A stretch of DNA of 64,000 nt from Philhelius pedissequus. Taxonomy: Eukaryota > Arthropoda > Insecta > Diptera > Syrphidae. The DNA lies in the NCBI GenBank assembly GCA_910595825.1, contig OU343160.1:54802982-54866981 (forward strand), in the 5' to 3' direction. A program made the translations under genes and the position numbers. The notes under the pieces were generated by a model, which saw only the letters and a program-made list of their open reading frames with translations, had not been told where the DNA came from and did no database searches. Shown piece by piece: positions 56,860 through 64,000 of this stretch. The first letter of the stretch is position 1. Every line of letters begins with the position of its first letter.

Positions 56860-58790
56860 TCAATAGTTATATAACAATGACGGGTTAGGCAAATTCTCAG
56901 CTTTATTATCTTGAAAAGTTAGTTTAGCTTGGTGTTGAGTATCATATTTAAGACACTGTATATCTCATTGAATATTGGTACCAATCTTATCGTCGTCTTA
57001 GAGAAACCAAGATTTAAGTTCGCTTATCGAAAATGCGTGTTTATAATGAGTGGCCTCTTCAATGGATTAGAAATTTATTTTTTTGAACCGCTCAAACAAT
57101 GTGCATTGATATTGATTGACATTGATATTTCTTTAATTGAGAAAATAAATTTAGTACAACTGCAATATATTTGGACAGGTGCTCCATAATTAACTTGAGT
57201 CTCTTTCAAAAAAATAAGAAAAAAAAAACAGCTTTAGAAAGCATAAGCGATAGAATACCCAATTTCTTAGTCCAGTCTAAAATTTGGTTGAAAGTTCGTT
57301 GTCGTTGGAACTTTTTTATATTTTACTGCAAATACGAGTACCTATCGTATTTTATACATTAGGTCGTCGCTTTATCGAAGTCTTGTGCACGTCTAGAATT
57401 GTGCTGAAGCACATAAGATCGATATTCGAGAATCAACAGTTTCAAGTGAGTTCTAGGAACTCCTGCCAAATTGCAGAATTATGTATATCCAAGTTTTGAT
57501 TATTCTTTCATGCTCAGCTTACATTTAAGAAATACTGAATTAATTTCCTAATGGGATCAGTAATGGATTACTTTTCCTAATCGAACTTTCAACCCAAATG
57601 TGCTGGTTAAATTTCCGCTTCAAGAATATGTGTGCAATGAATAGAACTTGAATTAAAACAAATATATTAAACTGAAGAACTTCTTCATTTTAAATTTTCT
57701 AAAATAAATACTACCTCTCGACTAGACCAGATACTAAGACTCAGCCCAAAGTTCAATTATAGATATTCAATTAAATTGAGGGGGCAAAAAAAAAGAACCT
57801 CTTTATAACGTGAAATAAAAAAGGTTAAGCTTGAAAGGAAATCCATGAGATCACAGATAATTTCAATAAGGTACAAAAGGTCGTGAACCCAACAGATAAA
57901 TAGATATAATAAAACCAATCATGCCGAAACTCTGTTCCCGATTTTCGATTTCTACATTACAATAGCAGGAGCTGATGCTATATAGCAAGTTAACAATGGA
58001 TTCGAATCAATTGAACAAAAAAGCTTTAAAATAGATACTTTTGAATTTGGAAAATACGTAACAATCCTTTTAAAATTAATTTGCAGAACAAAAGGAATTC
58101 TTTTGCGGGGCTATAAATTTGCGTCTTTTATAAGGATTAACAAATCCAGCTATTTTTTGTTTTGTTTTGTTTTTGAATTGACAAACCAACACAAAGGCTT
58201 TAACGGTCACATTTGGTCGTTCGACTTGGTTGAACTAGATAGTCTGTGACTGGGACTGAGAATGAGTGACTTCCGCAAACTAAGCACGTTTGGATAGAAT
58301 AAACAAAACATCCTCTTGTCTTATACCTTTATAACCTACAGTTAAATTTAAAGCCTGCTCATTTGTTTTTTTTTTTTTTGTGAGGATAAACAAAAAGACT
58401 ATGTACCTCTATGCTGTTGTGAAAATAAATCGTTTTATGTTTATCCTGTCACCTTAAACGCCTTCGTCTTGTCAGTGTCACCCGAAAACACATCCAATTT
58501 TCTACCGAACTCATCACAAACATATGTGACATTTAAATTGAAATGGAATGATATAATGAATTCCTGAAGCTTGATGCGGATCAAATTCCTGACGGTATGG
58601 CTGGCATGGTGCACGGCAGCAGGCGATAGGGGAATACTCACATATACTCTTATACACTGTAGAGGATTTGCATAAAGGGGGGATTATTGGAGGTGTCAAA
58701 GTCGGTGGAATGTCACGATTCAGCAAATGACTTATATACGTGTATCCGAGTGCTTAATAATCTTTTATTATGATGAATGTCCCATCTCGA
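56860..58790. other. No gene recognised
   Basis: No repeat families and no recognisable domains. Frames reach about 86 codons without similarity I can name. Confidence 0.4.
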
Positions 58791-59280
58791 GGAATAGTAA
58801 CTCTATTCTTCCTTTCCTCCTGAATGAGGATTAATGTGAACAAGTACACTACAGTTGTACTCATATTTCTGATGCTAATGGATGTCGTCTCGTATACGAG
58901 TAAGTCGTAATAGAGATCGCTTAATGGACGAACACAAAAGTTTCTCGCACAATGCCGGCCGCCGCACTATCATAACCACCATATCCTAGACCGATGAACT
59001 CTAAATGTCCATTCGCGAGTCCATTGAGAGAACGTGTCGTCACACACTAATGCGGCATCTGAAATGGGGACACTCAACGGTGAGTGCTCTGCCGACATCA
59101 ATTCGTCCCACAATAAACATTAATGTGCGCTTATTGCACTTGTTATAAGGTGTATTTGCGAGCTGGCCCAGGGCAAGAGCAATTCATGCGGATGTCGAAT
59201 CTGAAGCTGAAGTTGAAGCAACTAATGACGGCCGGGCGGCAGTCATCACAGTGATGTAACCATTAAGTGTTGACCTATAA
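58790..59280. other. Repeat-free, G+C-richer island
   Basis: Compared with the flanks, this stretch has fewer homopolymers and several G+C-rich words such as ATGCCGGCCGCCGCAC (near 58,950) and ACGGCCGGGCGGCAGTCA (near 59,228). There is no long frame on either strand. It may be conserved non-coding host sequence; nothing more specific can be supported. Confidence 0.35.
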
Positions 59281-59992
59281 TTTTGCGAATCTAAATGTCG
59301 GAATACTTCTTTCTTCTTTGTGAAAGTTATGCATCCTGGCGAAGGACCTACACATACATATGTATATATTGCTGGACTCTATTCAATTCTTCGTTAGAGG
59401 GTGTTTCTGTGTGGTTACGCATCTGTATTTAATAATTTGATTGGAGTGTGTGACATTTAGGGTACACAAGTTTTTCAACATAAAAGTGGGCAGTTCTGCC
59501 TTAATTGGGCAATTATGTTATGAACATGAGCACATGATACGTTGTCATTGTTGTAAGCGCTTTTTCTCTTTTGTTTCCGAAACTAGACAACGATGTGTGT
59601 AATAACAGTATCATGTGAATGGATTTTCTGAAAAGATCGATTGTTAGAACTTTTGGGAAAACGGAAAAGATAAAAAGGTACAAGATGAAATTCAACTAAA
59701 GAAGACTTATTACATCATAGACATAAATTCTATTCGTCATTTTAATAAAAAAGTCATTCAGTCGTTGCGAAACCAATTTTTTTTTGTCAGTTTTCTGAAT
59801 AAAAATCTTATGTATGTAACTTTTAATGATCAATTCTTGTCTAAATGGATTTTCGAAAATGTGATTTTGATGTTTTGTGATTGCTGCCACGCCCAATTTT
59901 GTGTATTGCTTTCGAAATGGTTCTATTGGATACAATTTTCAGAAAAAAAAATTACTAAGATCCAGCGACCGCTACGCCCACTTTTATCATTA

Positions 59993-61139
59993 CTGGGGTG
60001 CCAACACGTAACTTGATACAATCGAGCATTGATCATCGTCGTTGAACTCGAAACAAATATTTTTTGGCAGCACGTAACTTGAAAAGAATTTCATTTTGAC
60101 TTGTACTAAAAAAAATTATTGTGAACTAGAATTTGAAATGTCAAATAGTATTTTTTAAATTAAAATTATTTTCTCAATTTTAAAATCCACATTGGGTATG
60201 ATATTTTTGATTCGGAAATGAAGATGAACGAAGCTCTAATGCCAAAGTCAAAAGAAAATATTGAAGAGCTAATAGCAACCAATTAGTGTTGTGTGAAAAT
60301 GAGTAAATATTAAGAAAAAAAAAACATCGACAAAATATTAAACTTTTTTTTTTTTTAGTTTTGGCAAGAATAAGTAAAGAATGTTTCCGGTGGATATTCA
60401 ACACCATTCAAATCCCAAGAAACGTAAGAAGCACTTCGGTTCCCTAATATTTACAACTTAGTGCAACATTGAGTCCGATAGCCAGTGAGAGTTATCAGAC
60501 CAATGTGGGAACAAATGTCGTGTTATTAGGTATGGCAGAGACAACCGTAGAGATCCTTTCAAACGATTCTTCTAGCCCAGCGCACTGAATTATTGTTTAT
60601 TTTATAGCATTCATATTTTTTTGAATGTAAGGGCCTCCACCCATGCCCTTTAAGTTAAGCTGATTGGTTCGCGGCTTAAGTTTAACTATTATATGTATTT
60701 AAAATCACTCCAAGTAAAAAAATAAAAGCGGTTTAAAAAATATAATCTTATTTCTCATATCAACGAAATATTACCCAATTCTTAAATTCCTTTTGCGGAG
60801 GATCTTTCTGTGTTAAATGAATTTTTCAATTTTTCCCAGAGGAAACCGCTTGTTTTCCTTCCTTGGGAGGTTCCTCTGGCCAAGTCATGATGACTACTCA
60901 TAAATCTAGTAATAGTCTCCAACTACTTTTTGTTAATGGACATGTTTTGCTTGCATTCCATACTTGTTTTGTGGAAATACTCCCGACGACGAAAACTAAA
61001 TTCTATCGATTAAAACTTTTATGTGCTGCCAATTCTGACGATACAATCGAGCGAAATCGATTGAACCAAATTAGATGCTGACAGTGCTTGATTGTATCGA
61101 GTAAACTCGATTGTATCAATTTACGTGCTGGCACCCCTG
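59993..61139. mobile_element. Inverted-repeat DNA element, 1.15 kb, hAT-like ends
   Basis: The left end GGGGTGCCAACACGTAAC and the inverted right end CAGGGGTGCCAGCACGTAA match. They continue into TTGATACAATCGAG on both sides, giving TIRs of about 35 bp. A second inner pair GGCAGCAC(G/A)TAA lies at 60,067 and near 61,034. CAGGGGTGCCA-type ends are common in hAT elements, but I find no convincing 8-bp duplication and no transposase frame. The superfamily is uncertain. Confidence 0.6.
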
Positions 61140-61195
61140 GTTTCTCTGAAATGCCTCTAACGATTTGGATAAAGATTTTAGTTTTTATTTCCGAT

Positions 61196-62621
61196 CAATG
61201 TTGGCAACGTAAGTTACCCTGAGTAAGTTATCCAAATAGTTACGCGTAACTAATTTAAATTAGTTACGTCTCATTTTTCACGTAACTTATCGAACTTATA
61301 TTGCTTATAAACCTAAATTTTTTTTGACGGAACGAAGGACAACGGATTTCTTAAGGGTGTATGAATTAAATACCACTTTGGAAAGGTTCCCTCAATTTCA
61401 GCGGATGAAATGGGATTTTTTTTTGCAATTTCAGAACAAGTCTTGAAAGATTGGAAGGATACAAATCGACTCTCTTCCAGCACAATATTTTTTCGTATTG
61501 TTTTAAAAATGACATCTTTGGATTATTTAACTGATCCCCGTCATTAAGCCCATACGAATTCAAATTTCTTAAAAGAAAATTATTAATTTCAAAAAGATAA
61601 ATTGTTTAACTTATCATAACTTGACAGCGCCATATAGTGAAACAGTGAATGTTGGCAATTATTTATAAATTCACAAATTGGATCGAACAATTATATATTA
61701 TAAATATTTGCTTTGACTCTCTCCATTAACTCCATTAAAATTGCGTTCGGAACTTATATATGCATCTTGGAAACTGTTCCTATAGACCATAAATAAATAT
61801 TTAAATGAGACTACATATTTTGTGGATCTAAATTTAAATAATGTGCTTTTAATCCTTGCAAGGCAGTGTTTTGCAATTTCTTCTGGCAAATTTTGCACAG
61901 CACCTCTAGTCTTTAAGTTTCGGATCGCAACTTTGAGGTATGAGTCCCAGATCTTCGAGTACATTGGACATAAGCCTTCAATACTGATGCTTTGTTTTGT
62001 GAATTTGTTCAGACATTTACCCCCAGTTTCACAGTGACACTTTTCCTCTTTTGGTTTAAGCTTCAGATCAGCAAATTATTCGGTTTCACAGTGTCATTTA
62101 AACCTTGAACTAAGTTCAATTTGAAGTTTAAGCTAACCGAGATTATTCTGCTGTTTAAACTTCAATTCAACGTTTGTATTGGTTTTTCTTACGAAAATAT
62201 TATGAACTAAACAAAATTGTGTATTCCAATGTTATCGAGTTGTTATAGTGTTTTTGAATATTATTTTATTTATTATTCTCGTTGTCTCGCGTGTTCTTTT
62301 TGTCAGAGAGTGAAAGGGAGGACGAGGGAAAAAAATACTACAAATTTTTTTTTATGAAATGTAGTTAAGCGAAGTTCAACTGATCTGAAGATCAGATTTC
62401 ACTGTGAAACCGGACGAATTAAACCAAAAATTTAAACTCAGTTTAAGGTTGAAACTGGGGGTTAGGGTTTTTAGAAGTTAGAACTCAAAAGCAGCGATAG
62501 CGACTTTTTGCTTCCAATTAAAGACGTAAATTTGTTACATTTGTTACGTAAGTTACATTAGTTAAGTTAATTACGTGTAACTTATTAAATTATGTAAAAC
62601 TCGCGTAACTTACCAACACTG
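61196..62621. mobile_element. hAT-like non-autonomous element with 8-bp duplication
   Basis: The ends are CAATGTTGGCAACGTAAG on the left and the inverse of CAGTGTTGGTAAGTTACG on the right. TTTCCGAT at 61,188-61,195 and CTTCCGAT at 62,622-62,629 form an 8-bp direct repeat with one mismatch, the hAT target size. Internal minus-strand frames of 65 and 88 codons show no clear transposase domain. It contains a nested MITE at 62,020-62,461. Without that insertion it would be about 981 bp. Confidence 0.75.
62020..62461. mobile_element. Harbinger-like MITE, 442 bp, nested in the hAT-like element
   Basis: The termini CCCCCAGTTTCA and TGAAACTGGGGG are perfect 12-bp inverted repeats. TTA at 62,017-62,019 and 62,462-62,464 fits the 3-bp TWA duplication of PIF/Harbinger elements. 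Inside, GTTTCACAGTG motifs and TTCAGATCAG / CTGATCTGAAG lie in inverted positions. There is no coding sequence. Confidence 0.78.
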
Positions 62622-62639
62622 CTTCCGATATATGTAGGT

Positions 62640-62960
62640 AGGTATTAGGGTCAAGTTTTGCAAATCAACCTCGAAATTTTAATCAAACTTGTCATTACGA
62701 TTATAGAAAACACCAAAAAAGTGGGTTCAGCAGTTCCGTCTGTCTGTCTTTCTGTATAACTATCTACAAGCTAAGCGGTTGCAGCGATTTACGTCAAACT
62801 TCGTTAAGGGTTTTAGGTGATTGTCTCAAGAATTTTTTTGAATCGTTTTTTTACCCCCAAAACTAATTATGTAAGTATACATTTGTGCACTACTATAGGT
62901 TTAGACTACATTTTGGTTAAACATTTTTTTACATATTATTTTGTTATTAACTGTATGTGC
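62640..62960 (+). repeat. Dispersed repeat R, partial copy
   Basis: It shows AATCAAACTTGTCATTACG, CACCAAAAAAGTGGGTTC, the GTCTGTCTGTCTTTCTG run and GGTTGCAGCGATTTACG, in the order of the 3,114 copy. The palindromic start is absent. Confidence 0.6.
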
Positions 62961-63035
62961 CATGTACAATATCACTCGGATCGACCGTTTTCGATCAAAA
63001 TGTTTAGGTATATAGAATTTCCTTCAAATCTTAAT

Positions 63036-64000
63036 TATGTTATAAATGTGAAAGTTTGGATGGATGGATGGATGGATGTATGGATGTTTGTTGCTTAATA
63101 ACTCCGGAACGGCTGAACGGATCTGGATCAAATTTGGTACAGAGATAGATTATTGTCTGGAATAGGACACATGCTACTTTTTATCCCTGAAAAATGTATG
63201 GTTCCCGTGGGATAGGTGTGTTTTAATTTTTCATAGAGCTCATTCTACAAATAGCCAACAAAGCTTTTATTCACAAGGCACATAGAAGGACACGGATTTG
63301 CATGAAATTTGACTGGTAGATGGATGGGGTACTGGATTCTCACATAGGTCATTTTATCCCGAAAAAAATGAACTGTTCCTATGGGAGAGGCTTTAATATG
63401 AAAAAATATATACATATTCTTGAACAAACAGTTCCGCTTTCACGCCTCAACGACTGAACGGTTTTAATTGTAGGTGTATAGATGTCAGTAGATTCCCTTG
63501 GGTTAGAAAGTCCGTATACCATAGCACGGGCATCTGCTATTAGAAACGGTGAAAAAATGTATTGTAATTCATCAATAATTGAGAACGAATGGTCCGATGT
63601 GGCTCGAACTCTTTCTTATTTGTTCGTAAAATCCAGGAGAAGGTTTTTTGCGAAACAAAATTTTGGGTAAGCCCTCCAGAAAAGTCGGTAAATTTTAAAA
63701 ATCGAAAATTGATTTTTTGTATTTAATTGTGTATGCATATGTTCCGGAATGGCTTTTCGAATGAAAAAAGAGAACATTCTTAGTGGAAAACTCGAAAAAT
63801 TCTAGAAAAACGCGAATATTTTTCTTGATGATATATAGATGAGTTTAAAGCATGATTTGATGATTTTGGACATTGTAAAGGTGGAAAATTCCTAGTGAAA
63901 ATTTCGGATAATCATACTGATATTATAAATGTAAAAGTTTGAATGGATGGATGGGTGGGATGGATGGTTGTTTTTTGCTCAATAACGCCAGAACGGCTGA
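63036..64000 (+). repeat. Dispersed repeat with (TGGA)n, two direct copies
   Basis: TTATAAATGTGAAAGTTTGG followed by a GGATGGATGGATGG run and AACTCC(G)GAACGGCTGA occurs at 63,036-63,120 and again at 63,912-64,000. Between them, AAATTTGGTACAGAGATAGA and AATTTGACTGGTAGATGGAT look like diverged copies of a smaller unit. The second copy runs off the window. No conserved frame was found. Confidence 0.55.

Overview
The window is A+T-rich eukaryotic DNA from an insect, most likely a fly. The evidence is mariner/Tc1-type transposases of the DD41D kind, insect-type non-LTR reverse transcriptases, a Helitron, long poly(T)/poly(A) runs, and frequent TACTCGTA and TATGTACATA motifs like those common in higher-fly intergenic DNA. 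DD41D (rosa-type) mariners were first recognised in tephritid flies, so a tephritid-like source is plausible but unproven. I recognise no intact host protein-coding gene, no rRNA, no functional tRNA and no CRISPR array. This looks like intergenic or intronic sequence built mainly from transposon remnants.

Layout. 1-6,050: the end of a DD41D mariner, then copies of two dispersed repeat families, called R and L here. 6,070-8,210: a Tc1-like remnant and a 5'-truncated DD41D element. 8,760-11,460: an R copy split by a 1.58-kb Helitron derivative whose empty site survives in another R copy at 15.2 kb. 12,767-14,354: a 5'-truncated non-LTR retrotransposon flanked by a 14-bp direct repeat. 15,940-16,925: an L copy split by a MITE carrying a tRNA-like hairpin. 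19,687-20,676: a foldback repeat and a second MITE of that kind. 22,420-24,509: a pogo-like MITE and a complete-ended but internally deleted mariner-like element. 26,960-31,720: two reverse-transcriptase fossils on the minus strand. 31,720-36,180: mostly featureless host-like DNA. 36,182-47,515: a deleted DD41D mariner, three copies of one defective mariner lineage, a SINE, a 31-bp tandem repeat and more R and L copies. 48,404-54,088: a 3-kb foldback element with arms of about 400 bp and a DD41D element nested inside, then a full-length but dead DD41D mariner and a further deleted element. 55,580-56,851: a cysteine-rich ORF, a 106-bp inverted duplication of coding-like sequence, and a small stem-loop. 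56,860-59,990: repeat-poor DNA. 59,993-62,621: an inverted-repeat element and a hAT-like element with a Harbinger-like MITE nested in it. 62,640 to the end: an R copy and a (TGGA)n-bearing repeat.

No pathway or operon can be described. What ties the window together is a history of nested insertion: Helitron into R, MITE into L, DD41D element into foldback, and Harbinger-like MITE into hAT-like element. Nearly every transposase or polymerase frame is broken by stops, frameshifts or deletions. The features most likely to be biologically active are the inverted duplication near 56.2 kb, a candidate hairpin-RNA source, and the tRNA-like box-B hairpins in two MITE copies.
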